A stretch of DNA of 64,000 bases, taken from assembly GCF_030733745.1 (NCBI RefSeq), contig NZ_JASHIK010000017.1:1-64000 (forward strand), in the 5' to 3' direction. A program made the translations under genes and the position numbers. This document shows, in pieces, positions 53,401 to 60,832 of this stretch. The stretch is from Stappia sp. MMSF_3263. Lineage in GTDB: Bacteria; Pseudomonadota; Alphaproteobacteria; Rhizobiales; Stappiaceae. The number at the start of each line of letters is the position of its first letter. Position 1 is the first letter of the stretch. Below the pieces are notes generated by a model. That model saw only the letters and a program-made list of their open reading frames with translations. It ran no database searches and was not told the DNA's origin.

Positions 53401-54143
53401 TGACGCAGTTCAACAGCTTCTACCAGAGCTTCCTCACCCTCTCGACGGTGGTCATGTCGGTGTTCGGCGTGCTGCTCGGCATGGCGCTGACGGGGCAGAA
53501 GTTCTCGATCATCATGACGGGAACGGGCGTCGTCGCGCTGGCGGGCATCGTCGTCAACAACGCGATCGTGCTGATCGACACCTACAACCGGTTCCGTGAG
53601 GACGGGATCGAGCCGGTGGAAGCCGTGCTCAAGACCTCGGCCCAGCGTATCCGGCCGGTGCTCCTGACCACGACGACCACCATCGCCGGCCTGATCCCGA
53701 TGGCGACGCAGATCAATTTCGACTTCTTCGAAAGGGTCATCGCCAAGGGATCGATCACCGCCGTGTGGTGGGTGCAGCTGTCGACCGCGATCATCTCGGG
53801 GCTGGCCTTCGCCACGATCCTGACGCTGATCGTCATCCCGACCATGCTGGCACTGCCGACGGTGTGGGGCGCGACCGCCCGAAGGGCCGGATCGTTCCTG
53901 GCTCATCTGTGGTACGTGGTCCGGGCTTATCTGGCCAAAAAGCTGTTCGGGCGGCACCTGGTGGTGCCGGCGCGGGCGGCGACTGCGGGCACTGCACCGG
54001 GCACACGCGAAACCCCCGCCGCCCCGGCAACACCGGCTTCGGCCGCCTTCGGCGCACCGGGGACTGCCACCGTCACCTCGATCGGGCCGCGCAAGGATCC
54101 GCCGAGGATCCCGCCGGACACGCTGCCCCAGGCAGCCGAATGA
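50487..54143 (+). CDS. RND efflux transporter permease
   Basis: 1218 aa inner-membrane proton-driven pump of the AcrB superfamily. It shows the HAE-type opening EGVLRRPRTVLTLMVVMVAAGVMAYIGVPKEADPDI, VGMLVDGAIVMVEY in helix 4 with the proton-relay aspartate, and GVVALAGIVVNNAIVLIDTYN in helix 10. Two features stand out: about 60 extra residues between helices 6 and 7 (around 490-550) with two further hydrophobic segments, and a C-terminal tail of about 75 residues rich in Ala, Pro and Thr. Substrate unknown. Confidence 0.93.
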   Translation: MISMLEGVLRRPRTVLTLMVVMVAAGVMAYIGVPKEADPDIDIPVFYVSVSQQGISPEDAERLLARPMETALRGLDGLKEITTISAESHLGVILEFDIDFDKDKALADVRDKVDQAKAELPAEAEEPTIVETNFALQPTIFVALSGEVPERTLYRHARRLKDQVEAVPTVLSADLSGHREELLEVVIDAMKLESYQVTQQELLTSLSQNNQLVPAGFLDNGRGRFNVKVPGLVETAEDVYSLPIKQSGEGVVTLGDIAEVHRTFKDAETYTRVNGHPAITLNVVKRKGTNIIENNAAVREVVETATKDWPSSIRIDYILDKSESIFEILGSLQSSILTAIFLVMILVVWALGPKSAILVGISIPASFMVGFLILSAIGMTVNTMVMFGLVLTVGMLVDGAIVMVEYADRKIAEGMEAQEAYIRASKLMFWPIVSSTATTLAAFLPMLLWPGVAGEFMSYLPIMVIIVLSASLLTALVFLPATGAVLSGMISWTGRNAEWILAGMIGLGVAVAVSGAGGALPFAVPAAMLVPLGVVLGLVVGVLAHRALSPLVRMSRRRAERMAEQEQAEAKLLSAGEQFDANKVGGATGVYVRLLRFCAGTPLGNVVTLVALVVLSGGIFAYFMQNAQGVEFFVEEEPPSAVVLVSARGNFSAREALDLVDDVEREVLQVAGIKNVVMAVTTAGGSTGGGMLGGAQDKPADVIAELNIELADYCCRRKAEDIFAEIRERTAPLPGIKVEVRKIEGGPPTGKDVRLQITSTSYDDLTAAVAKVRNHLDTMSGLQDHEDSRPLPGIEWQISIDREQAGRFQAGIGSVGSMVQLVTNGVLIGKYRPDDSEDEVDIRVRLPEAERTLDRFDSLRLQTPLGQVPLSNFIDRAPQQKVTSITRRDGLYAMDVKANIIPTETITTAEGVTRPLTPDDKVQELQAWLDTQSWPDNIFLKFRGADEDQKESGEFLMKAMVGSLFLMFIILVTQFNSFYQSFLTLSTVVMSVFGVLLGMALTGQKFSIIMTGTGVVALAGIVVNNAIVLIDTYNRFREDGIEPVEAVLKTSAQRIRPVLLTTTTTIAGLIPMATQINFDFFERVIAKGSITAVWWVQLSTAIISGLAFATILTLIVIPTMLALPTVWGATARRAGSFLAHLWYVVRAYLAKKLFGRHLVVPARAATAGTAPGTRETPAAPATPASAAFGAPGTATVTSIGPRKDPPRIPPDTLPQAAE

Positions 54144-54147
54144 CATG

Positions 54148-54183
54148 AAAAGGGCCCGCAGGCGAAACCTGCGGGCCCTTTTT
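54148..54183. terminator. Bidirectional rho-independent terminator
   Basis: Perfect stem AAAAGGGCCCGCAGG / CCTGCGGGCCCTTTT with a 5-nt loop, T-rich on both strands. It lies between the RND gene and the convergent LOG gene. Confidence 0.9.
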
Positions 54184-54230
54184 GCTGGGCGAGACCAGCG
54201 CCTTGCAGGCGCGGGCTCCAGGCCTTCCGA

Positions 54231-54872
54231 TCAGAGCTTTTCGAGATCGGCGACGCCCGCTTCCGTTGCCCCCTCGCCTGCACCGGCCGGCCGGTGCAGG
54301 GCGGGAAGGATCTCGGCGACGCTGTTGGCGACCCGGTAATCGACCTCGAAACCGGCGCGAATGAACCCTTCGCCGCGCATGTGCGCGAGCAGGTCGACCA
54401 GCGGCCGCCAGAAGCCGCCGATATCGGCGAGCACCACCGGCTTGCAGTGCTGGCCGAGCTGGCCCCAGGTCAGCATCTCCACAACCTCCTCAAGCGTGCC
54501 GATGCCGCCGGGCAGCGCGACGAAACCGTCGGCGCGCTCGAACATCGTCCGCTTGCGCTCGTGCATGTCGCTGGTGACGACGAGTTCGCTGACCTCCTGC
54601 ATCATCACCTCGCGCTCCTCCAGGAAGGCGGGAATGACGCCGGTGACGTGGCCGCCGGCCTCCAGCGCGGCATTCGCGACCGCGCCCATCAGGCCGAGGG
54701 AGCCGCCGCCGTAGACGAGGCCGATTCCCTCTGCCGCGAGCATACGGCCGAGCCCGGTGGCGGCCTGCATATAGGCGGGATCGACGCCCTCGCCGGTGCC
54801 GCAATAGACGCAGACGGATTTCAGGCGAGGAGCGGTGGCTTCGTCGCCGCGAGGAAGATCGGGTTTTGTCAT
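54231..54872 (-). CDS. LOG-family nucleotide phosphoribohydrolase
   Basis: 213 aa Rossmann-like protein of the LOG (TIGR00730) family, releasing a base from nucleoside 5-monophosphates, including cytokinin ribotides. It shows VCVYCGTGEGVDPAY, LVYGGGSLGLMGAVANAAL, MHERKRTMFERADGFVALPGGIGTLEE, where PGGxGTxxE is the active-site signature. ATG 54872 begins the usual N-terminus; ATG-like starts further up add 12 residues. Monocistronic. Confidence 0.9.
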   Translation of the reverse strand: MTKPDLPRGDEATAPRLKSVCVYCGTGEGVDPAYMQAATGLGRMLAAEGIGLVYGGGSLGLMGAVANAALEAGGHVTGVIPAFLEEREVMMQEVSELVVTSDMHERKRTMFERADGFVALPGGIGTLEEVVEMLTWGQLGQHCKPVVLADIGGFWRPLVDLLAHMRGEGFIRAGFEVDYRVANSVAEILPALHRPAGAGEGATEAGVADLEKL

Positions 54873-55051
54873 GAGGCTAGATGTGCAACCGGCATCGCGC
54901 CGGGTCAAGCCGTCGCGGCGCCGACAGGCGGGGAGCGGCCCCCGCTTGCTTGCCGGCTCGGGCTTTAGCGTATAACCATTCTGTGGAATTTCGGGGCGAC
55001 TGGCACATATTCTGAGCCAGTGGGGAGAATCGCGGGGAGCGCAGGGTCTTC

Positions 55052-56698
55052 ATGACGCGGAAACTGGTCATCCAACTGCTCGTTCTGGCAGGCGTCGTCG
55101 GCGCCGGCGGGCTCGGCTACATGTTCTGGCAGCGGGCGAACATGACGCCCGGCGAGAGCGTGCAGGCACCGGGCGAAACCGCCACCCCCTCGGGCGGCGA
55201 GAGCGTACAGGCGCCCGGCAGCGATGCGCCGGCCGCCGGAACCGCGACGGAGACCACCGCCCCCGCGCCGACCGGCGAAGGCGACAAGGAGCAGGCGACG
55301 GCGGATGCCGGCAAGGTCCCCAGTTTCGACCTGATGCGCGTCGAGAAGGACGGCTCGGCCGTCGTCGCGGGCCAGTCCGAGGCCGGCGCCATCGTGGCGC
55401 TGCTTTCCAACGGCAAGGTCGTGGGCAAGGGCATTGCCAACGCCTCGGGCGAATTCGCCATCGTTCTCGACGAACCGCTCGCCCCCGGCGCCCATGCTGT
55501 GACGCTGGAAACCCGCGACCAGAGCGGCGCGACGCTTGGCGCGTCCACCCAGTCGATGGCCGTCTCCGTGCCCGAGACCGCCGATGGCGACGTGCTGGTC
55601 ATGCTGAACGAGCCGGGCGCGCCCTCGCAGGTGTTGCAGAAGCCGCAGATCGCCGATGTCGGCGCACCGGCGGGCGGCGCAACGCCCCAGGGCGGGACGA
55701 GCCAGGGCGACGGCACAACGATTGTCGCCGATGCCGGCCCCAATGCCGGCGGCGATGCGCAGTCCACGGCACCGATGGCGAGCCCCACGCAGGACGCAGC
55801 CGCGACGGCGGACGGGAGCGATACCGCCACGACCGCGCAGGCGGGTGCGCCGGCAACGGACCAGCCGGCAACCGACACGCAGACGGCCGATGCCCCGACG
55901 GGCGGCACCGGGCCCGACGACACGCAGACGGCCAGCAACCCGGCAACCGGCAACCCGGCAGGCACTGCTCCGGCTTCCGGAACGACGGCAACGCAGACAG
56001 CCGATGCCGGTGCGCAGGACAGGCCGGCGACCTCCGGCGCAGCGCCCGCGGGCGCAAGCGGCACCGCGACAGCAACGGCCAGCGACACGCCTTCCCCCGC
56101 CGATACTCCCTCCGCCATCGCCAAGGCACCCGGCGAAGGCACGGGCGGCGCGGCAGTTCCCGTCACGGTCGAGGCGGTGGAGACGGAGAAGGACAAGGTC
56201 TTCGTCGCCGGCGCGGGCGAGCCCAACAGCGACGTTCGCGTCTATGTCGACAACAAGCTTGTCGGCGAGGCAAAGACCGATTCCGGCGGCCGCTGGCTGC
56301 TGGAAACGCAGGGCGAGGTGAAGCCGGGCGAAGTCGCCGTGCGGGTCGACCAGGTGAAGCCGGGCGACGGCGCCGTCGTGGCGCGGGCCGAGGTCACCTT
56401 CGAGAAGGAGGCCGATGCCGTGGTCCTGCGCCCGGTCGCGCTGAGCGGCACGGCGGGGGGCGGGTCGGGCGACAGCGCCAGCACCGGCACGCGGGCGATC
56501 CCCAGCATCATCATCCGCACCGGCGACAACCTGTGGACCATCTCGCAGCGCCGCTATGGCGAGGGCGTGCGCTACACGACGATCTACCAGGCCAACAAGG
56601 ACCAGATCCGCAATCCGGACCTGATCTATCCGGGCCAGGTGTTCATGATGCCGGAAGGCGACCGCAACTGGCCGGCAGCCCCCTCCTCCGGCGGCTGA
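55052..56698 (+). CDS. Membrane-anchored LysM protein
   Basis: 548 aa envelope protein. One N-terminal helix (residues 5-26), then a long low-complexity part rich in Thr, Ala, Pro, Gly and Asp, with two Ig/Big-like domains: about 90-170 (VEKDGSAVVAGQSEAGAIV...) and about 370-445 (VEAVETEKDKVFVAGAGEPN...). The C-terminal LysM domain (about 488-538) has IIRTGDNLWTISQRRYGEG, YTTIYQANKDQIRNPDLIYPGQVFMMP. LysM binds peptidoglycan; the protein likely spans from inner membrane to the wall. Common in rhizobia-related genomes, function unknown. Confidence 0.85.
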   Translation: MTRKLVIQLLVLAGVVGAGGLGYMFWQRANMTPGESVQAPGETATPSGGESVQAPGSDAPAAGTATETTAPAPTGEGDKEQATADAGKVPSFDLMRVEKDGSAVVAGQSEAGAIVALLSNGKVVGKGIANASGEFAIVLDEPLAPGAHAVTLETRDQSGATLGASTQSMAVSVPETADGDVLVMLNEPGAPSQVLQKPQIADVGAPAGGATPQGGTSQGDGTTIVADAGPNAGGDAQSTAPMASPTQDAAATADGSDTATTAQAGAPATDQPATDTQTADAPTGGTGPDDTQTASNPATGNPAGTAPASGTTATQTADAGAQDRPATSGAAPAGASGTATATASDTPSPADTPSAIAKAPGEGTGGAAVPVTVEAVETEKDKVFVAGAGEPNSDVRVYVDNKLVGEAKTDSGGRWLLETQGEVKPGEVAVRVDQVKPGDGAVVARAEVTFEKEADAVVLRPVALSGTAGGGSGDSASTGTRAIPSIIIRTGDNLWTISQRRYGEGVRYTTIYQANKDQIRNPDLIYPGQVFMMPEGDRNWPAAPSSGG

Positions 56699-57126
56699 GG
56701 CACGAACCGGCCCATTCCTCGCCGGACCGGACTTTTGCGCCTGTTGCGGCCGGTTTCAATCACCGCCCTCCGCTCGGCGGTCGCATAATGGTCCGCTGAC
56801 GCCATCGAACCCGGTACGGGATCATGAACGGTGCGGCGCCCCGCTGCCGCCGTCGTTCGCGAAACGCGTCACGTCCGCAGCGACCGCCCTACCCTTCACG
56901 CCTGCCGGGGTTACCAATGGATCCCCGCGCGGAGGCGGGGATGACACCTGAGTGCGAGGCATGCGCCGTGCGCGTGCGCTCGATGCCGGGATGAGTGAGG
57001 CCTGAGTGGGAGGCATGCGCCCTGCGCCGCTGGCAGTGCGGGAGATGACGCCCGAGTTGGGGGCATGCGCCCGCGTGTCGTTGGCAACATTGGGGGATGA
57101 CGCTGGAGCGGGTGTCCGGTTCGCCG
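56699..57126. other. Gene-free gap with degenerate tandem repeats
   Basis: About 430 nt between convergent genes. The first 200 nt hold nothing recognisable. From 56920 comes a GGATCCCCGCGCGGAGGCGGGGATGAC-like head (a stem CCCCGC / GCGGGG) and then repeat units described separately. Confidence 0.5.
56937..57103. repeat. Three to four degenerate ~52-bp tandem repeats
   Basis: Units begin with a GGGGATGAC-like motif at about 56937, 56988, 57041 and 57092 (period 50-54) and contain CTGAGTGNGAGG followed by GGCATGCGCC at about 56959, 57013 and 57063. They have drifted from each other. No coding capacity. Confidence 0.65.
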
Positions 57127-57729
57127 TCAGGCCGACAGCGAGCGGGCGCCGTCGAGAATGAGGCGCGTGGCGATGCGGGCATAGTCGGCGCGGCTGACCG
57201 GGCCGCCGTCGCGGAACCACAGATAGTGCCAATTGACCATGCCGAAGAGGCTCATGGTGACCGGCTTGAGCAGCACCGACCCGTCGGCGGCAAGCGCCGG
57301 CACGGCATCGGTGAGCGCGCCGGCAAAGAGCGCGACGAGACGACGTTCGCGCTCCTTCAGCTCCTCCTGCTGGGCAGGGGGAAGGCGCTTCATCTCGTTG
57401 ATCTGGATCTTGTGCTCGGCATTGGCGTCGCGATAGGCGTCAAGCAGCGCCGAGACGCAGGCAAGCAGCCGCTGCTCACCCGAAAGACCGGGCGCCACCG
57501 CCTCCTCCACCGCCTCGATCAGCTCGTCGAGATGGTCGCGGATGATGTCGAAGAGCAGCGCGTCCTTGTTGGCGTAATAGTGATAGAGCAACGCCTTGGA
57601 GACGCCGCAGCCGGTGGCGATCTGGTTCATCGAGGAGCGGTCGAAACCCTGCTCGGCAAAGAGCTCCGCCGACGTCTTCAGGATCGCCTTGCGCTTGTCA
57701 TCGTAGTCCTCGGCGCGCGGGCGTGCCAT
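57127..57729 (-). CDS. TetR-family regulator next to paaK
   Basis: 200 aa regulator. N-terminal helix-turn-helix (residues 12-58): KRKAILKTSAELFAEQGFDRSSMNQIATGCGVSKALLYHYYANKDALL split over two helices. The C-terminal part contains HKIQINEMKRLPPAQQEELKERERRLV. Similar regulators (PaaR) control phenylacetate genes with phenylacetyl-CoA as ligand. It lies 85 nt after paaK on the same strand. It is the best candidate to bind the ACCAACCGGTCGGT site at 60606. Confidence 0.85.
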   Translation of the reverse strand: MARPRAEDYDDKRKAILKTSAELFAEQGFDRSSMNQIATGCGVSKALLYHYYANKDALLFDIIRDHLDELIEAVEEAVAPGLSGEQRLLACVSALLDAYRDANAEHKIQINEMKRLPPAQQEELKERERRLVALFAGALTDAVPALAADGSVLLKPVTMSLFGMVNWHYLWFRDGGPVSRADYARIATRLILDGARSLSA

Positions 57730-57813
57730 GTCTCGAAATCCCCTCGTCGGAACCACCGCGAGCCCGTGCCCGCGGCGGAAAATCGCATTCTGTGTCGGTG
57801 GCCGGCCTGCCTA

Positions 57814-59124
57814 TCAGTCCTTCGGCCGGTTGTCGACGACGCGCTTCGCCTTGCCCATGGAGCGCTCCAGGGCACCCGGATCGGCCACCGCGACACGCGC
57901 GCTGACGCCGATCACGTTCTTCAGATGCGCCTTCAGCTCGGCGGCGGAAGCCGCCCGCTGCGCATCGTCGGCATGGGAGGAAAGCGCCTCGACGTGGACG
58001 GTCATTTCGTCCATCCGGCCCTTGCGTGTCAATTCCACCTGGTAATGCGGCGAAAGGCCGTCGATGCGGAACAGCTGTTCCTCGATCTGCGTCGGGAAGA
58101 CGTTGACGCCGCGCACGATCATCATGTCGTCGGAGCGGCCCGTCACCTTCTCCATGCGGCGCATGGAGCGCGCCGTGCCCGGCAGCAGGCGGGTGAGATC
58201 GCGGGTGCGGTAGCGAATGACTGGCATCGCCTCCTTGGTCAGCGAGGTGAAGACGAGTTCGCCCATCTCGCCGTCAGGCAGCACCTCGCCCGTGACCGGG
58301 TCGATGATCTCGGGATAGAAGTGATCCTCCCAGATGTGCAACCCGTCCTTGGTCTCGACGCATTCATTGGCAACGCCCGGCCCCATCACCTCGGAGAGGC
58401 CGTAGATGTCGACCGCGTGCATGTCGAAGGCCTGCTCGATCTCCTCGCGCATGGCATTGGTCCAGGGCTCCGCGCCGAAGACGCCGATCCGGATCGAGGA
58501 GGAACGCGGGTCGATGCCGCGCGCCTTGTACTCGTCGAGGATGGCCAGCATGTAGGATGGCGTCACCATGATGACATCGGGCTTGAAGTCCTCGATCAGG
58601 GTGACCTGGCGCTCGGTCATGCCGCCGGAGATCGGCACGACCGTCATGCCGAGCTCCTCCGCGCCGTAGTGGGCGCCAAGGCCGCCGGTGAAGAGGCCGT
58701 AGCCATAGGCGACGTGGCAGATCATGCCGGCGCGCGCGCCGGCGGCACGCAGAGAGCGGGCCATCACCGTCGACCAGGTGCTGATGTCGTTCTTGGTGTA
58801 GCCGACCACGGTCGGCTTGCCGGTCGTGCCCGACGACCCGTGCACCCGCACCACCTGTTCGCGCGGCACGGCGAAAAGGCCGAACGGATAGTTGTCGCGC
58901 AGGGTCTGCTTGTGGGTGAAGGGGAATTTCGCCAGGTCCGCCAGCGTCCGGATATCATCGGGATGGACGCCGGCCTCGTCGAAGCTCTTGCGGTAGTGGG
59001 CGACGTTCTCGTAGGCATGACGGACCGACCATTGCAGCCTGCCCAGCTGAAGCGCCGAAATTTCGTCGCGGGACGCGGTTTCGATGGGGTCGAGGTCGCC
59101 CGGCTTGGGTGCCAGATCGAGCAT
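57814..59124 (-). CDS. paaK: Phenylacetate-CoA ligase
   Basis: 436 aa AMP-forming ligase that activates phenylacetate to phenylacetyl-CoA, the pathway entry step. The phosphate-binding loop is SSGTTGKPTVVGY (97-109), followed by GYGLFTGGLGAHYGAEELG, the IYGLSEVMGPGVANEC core, and the C-terminal hinge GRSDDMMIVRGVNVFPTQIEEQL. ATG 59124 follows GGGAGGA. Length equals typical PaaK (about 437). Confidence 0.96.
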   Translation of the reverse strand: MLDLAPKPGDLDPIETASRDEISALQLGRLQWSVRHAYENVAHYRKSFDEAGVHPDDIRTLADLAKFPFTHKQTLRDNYPFGLFAVPREQVVRVHGSSGTTGKPTVVGYTKNDISTWSTVMARSLRAAGARAGMICHVAYGYGLFTGGLGAHYGAEELGMTVVPISGGMTERQVTLIEDFKPDVIMVTPSYMLAILDEYKARGIDPRSSSIRIGVFGAEPWTNAMREEIEQAFDMHAVDIYGLSEVMGPGVANECVETKDGLHIWEDHFYPEIIDPVTGEVLPDGEMGELVFTSLTKEAMPVIRYRTRDLTRLLPGTARSMRRMEKVTGRSDDMMIVRGVNVFPTQIEEQLFRIDGLSPHYQVELTRKGRMDEMTVHVEALSSHADDAQRAASAAELKAHLKNVIGVSARVAVADPGALERSMGKAKRVVDNRPKD

Positions 59125-59204
59125 GGATATCCTCCCGGATGATGCGCGCGGCCGCTTTGCGGGCCGCTTCTTGCCGTTCATGTGAAACCGGAAACGCCGT
59201 TGCC

Positions 59205-59672
59205 CTAACCGGCAGGCAGCAACGTTCCCTTGATGGTGCGGGAATTGCCCCGGAACTCGGCCAGCACCTCGCCGGCGCCGTTGGTGACGGTGACATCGGT
59301 GATGCCCGAACGCCCCTCGCGCCAGCGCTCCACGGCCGTTGCCACCAGACGCTCGCCGAGACGGCCGGGACGCAGGAAGGAGACCGCGCAATGGCTCGCG
59401 ACGGTGTTCTGGTTGTGACTGTTGCAGGCGAAGGCGAAGGCGCTGTCGGCGAGCGTGAAGAGGAAGCCGCCATGGCAGATGCCGTGGCCATTGACCATCG
59501 CCTCGGTGACCGTCATGGCGATGACGGCGCGGCCCGAGACGACCTCGACGATCTCCATGCCGAGCCCCTGGCTTGCCTTGTCGCCGGCCCACATGGCCTC
59601 GGCGCAGGCGCGCGCCAGATCGTCCGGGGTCATGTCCGGGGCGCCGCCCGGCGTGATATCCGCAGCGCTCAT
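59205..59672 (-). CDS. paaI: Phenylacetate-pathway thioesterase
   Basis: 155 aa hotdog-fold thioesterase that hydrolyses ring-hydroxylated or stalled phenylacetyl-CoA derivatives and recovers CoA. HGICHGGFLFTLADSAFAFACNS contains the active-site Asp/Gly pattern. ATGA overlap with paaG, 80 nt to paaK. Confidence 0.94.
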   Translation of the reverse strand: MSAADITPGGAPDMTPDDLARACAEAMWAGDKASQGLGMEIVEVVSGRAVIAMTVTEAMVNGHGICHGGFLFTLADSAFAFACNSHNQNTVASHCAVSFLRPGRLGERLVATAVERWREGRSGITDVTVTNGAGEVLAEFRGNSRTIKGTLLPAG

Positions 59673-60520
59673 GCATCGTCTCCCGGTGCGTGTCCTGCCG
59701 GCGGGCGGCCGGTGAAGGCAGGCGCGCGCTTGCCCATGAAGGCGGCAACGCCTTCCGCGTAGTCGGGCGAGCGGCCGGCAAGGCCCTGAAGGTCGCGCTC
59801 AAGGTCGAGCTGCGTGTCGAGGTCGTTTTCCGACGAGGCTTCCAGTGCCTGCTTGATCAGGCCGAGACCGAAGGTCGGCGCGGCGGCGAGCTCGCCGGCG
59901 AGACGGCGGGCCTCGGTCATCAGTTCGGCATCGGGGACCGCCTTCCAGATCATGCCCCAGCTTTCCGCCTGTTCGGCCGGAACCGGCGTTGCCAGCATGG
60001 CGAGCGCCTTGGCCCGGGCCAGGCCGACCAGGCGCGGCAGCGACCAGGTGCCGCCGCTGTCGGGCACAAGGCCGATCTTCGAGAACGCCTGGATGAACTT
60101 CGCCGATTGCGCAGCGAGCACGATGTCGCAGGCGAGCGCGATATTGGCCCCGGCACCGGCGGCAACGCCGTTGACCGCGCAGACCACGGGCTTTTGCAGC
60201 GCCTTGAGGCGACGCAGCAACGGATTGTAGTTGGCCTCGATGGTGCGAGTGAGATCCGGCGGCGCATCGCCCGGCGCCGTCACCCGATCGCCGAGATCCT
60301 GCCCGGCGCAGAAGCCACGCCCGGCGCCGGTAATGAGCAGGCAGCGGATGTCCGGATCGCGCTCGGCCGCGTCCAGCGCCTCGCGCAGGGCGGCGTGCAT
60401 CGCCTCGTTGAAGGAATTGAGCTTGTCCGGCCGGTTCAGCGTGACGATCAGCACGCCACCGTCGCGCTCGACCAGAACCGGCGGCTCCCCGCCTTGTGCC
60501 GCAGAAGTCTCGGTTTGCAT
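59669..60520 (-). CDS. paaG: Ring-epoxide isomerase / enoyl-CoA hydratase family
   Basis: 283 aa crotonase-fold enzyme that converts the ring 1,2-epoxide of phenylacetyl-CoA to the oxepin and later isomerises a double bond. GAGRGFCAGQDLGDR and AAGAGANIALACDIVLA form the oxyanion-hole regions; the catalytic aspartate is in IGLVPDSGGTWSLPRLVG. ATG 60520 starts the conserved part. First gene of the minus block, divergent from paaN. Confidence 0.94.
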   Translation of the reverse strand: MQTETSAAQGGEPPVLVERDGGVLIVTLNRPDKLNSFNEAMHAALREALDAAERDPDIRCLLITGAGRGFCAGQDLGDRVTAPGDAPPDLTRTIEANYNPLLRRLKALQKPVVCAVNGVAAGAGANIALACDIVLAAQSAKFIQAFSKIGLVPDSGGTWSLPRLVGLARAKALAMLATPVPAEQAESWGMIWKAVPDAELMTEARRLAGELAAAPTFGLGLIKQALEASSENDLDTQLDLERDLQGLAGRSPDYAEGVAAFMGKRAPAFTGRPPAGHAPGDDA

Positions 60521-60598
60521 GCGCCCTCCCCGTCGCGCCGTTCCGTCTTGCCCCGCCTGGCGGCGGAGCGCGGAACCGGTCGCCTCGTGATTTTTCAC

Positions 60599-60629
60599 TT
60601 GACTGACCAACCGGTCGGTTAATTATTAT
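60599..60629 (+). promoter_or_regulatory. Candidate promoter of paaN
   Basis: TTGACT followed by ATTATT at 17 nt (or TATTAT at 19 nt). The operator at 60606-60619 sits inside the spacer, so a bound repressor would block it. Confidence 0.55.
60606..60619. promoter_or_regulatory. TetR-type operator ACCAACCGGTCGGT
   Basis: 14-bp near-palindrome ACC[A/G]ACCGGT[C/T]GGT centred between 60612 and 60613 with one mismatched pair. It lies between divergent paaG and paaN. Confidence 0.6.
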
Positions 60630-60832
60630 GATCGTCAATCGGGCGCTGTCAATCGCGCCGCGACCAACAAACCGCCCCGCCCTCGCCGGGCCCCCGGGAA
60701 CAGGCCGGGTGCCACGCATCGCAGGAGGCGGGCAAACAAAGGCGGCGCGTCCGCCGGGAGGACTGCCGGCAGCCCCGGACACGGGAGGCATGCAGGCGTA
60801 AGGCCCGGTCCGCGCGCCACAGGGAGACAGGC

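Larger units (their letters stand above)
60521..60832. promoter_or_regulatory. Divergent paaG-paaN control region
   Basis: 312 nt with no gene. It holds the operator and promoter described separately, a weaker AACCGGTCG copy at 60584-60592, and a direct GTCAATCG repeat near 60634-60656. The half close to paaN is GC-rich leader. Confidence 0.55.
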
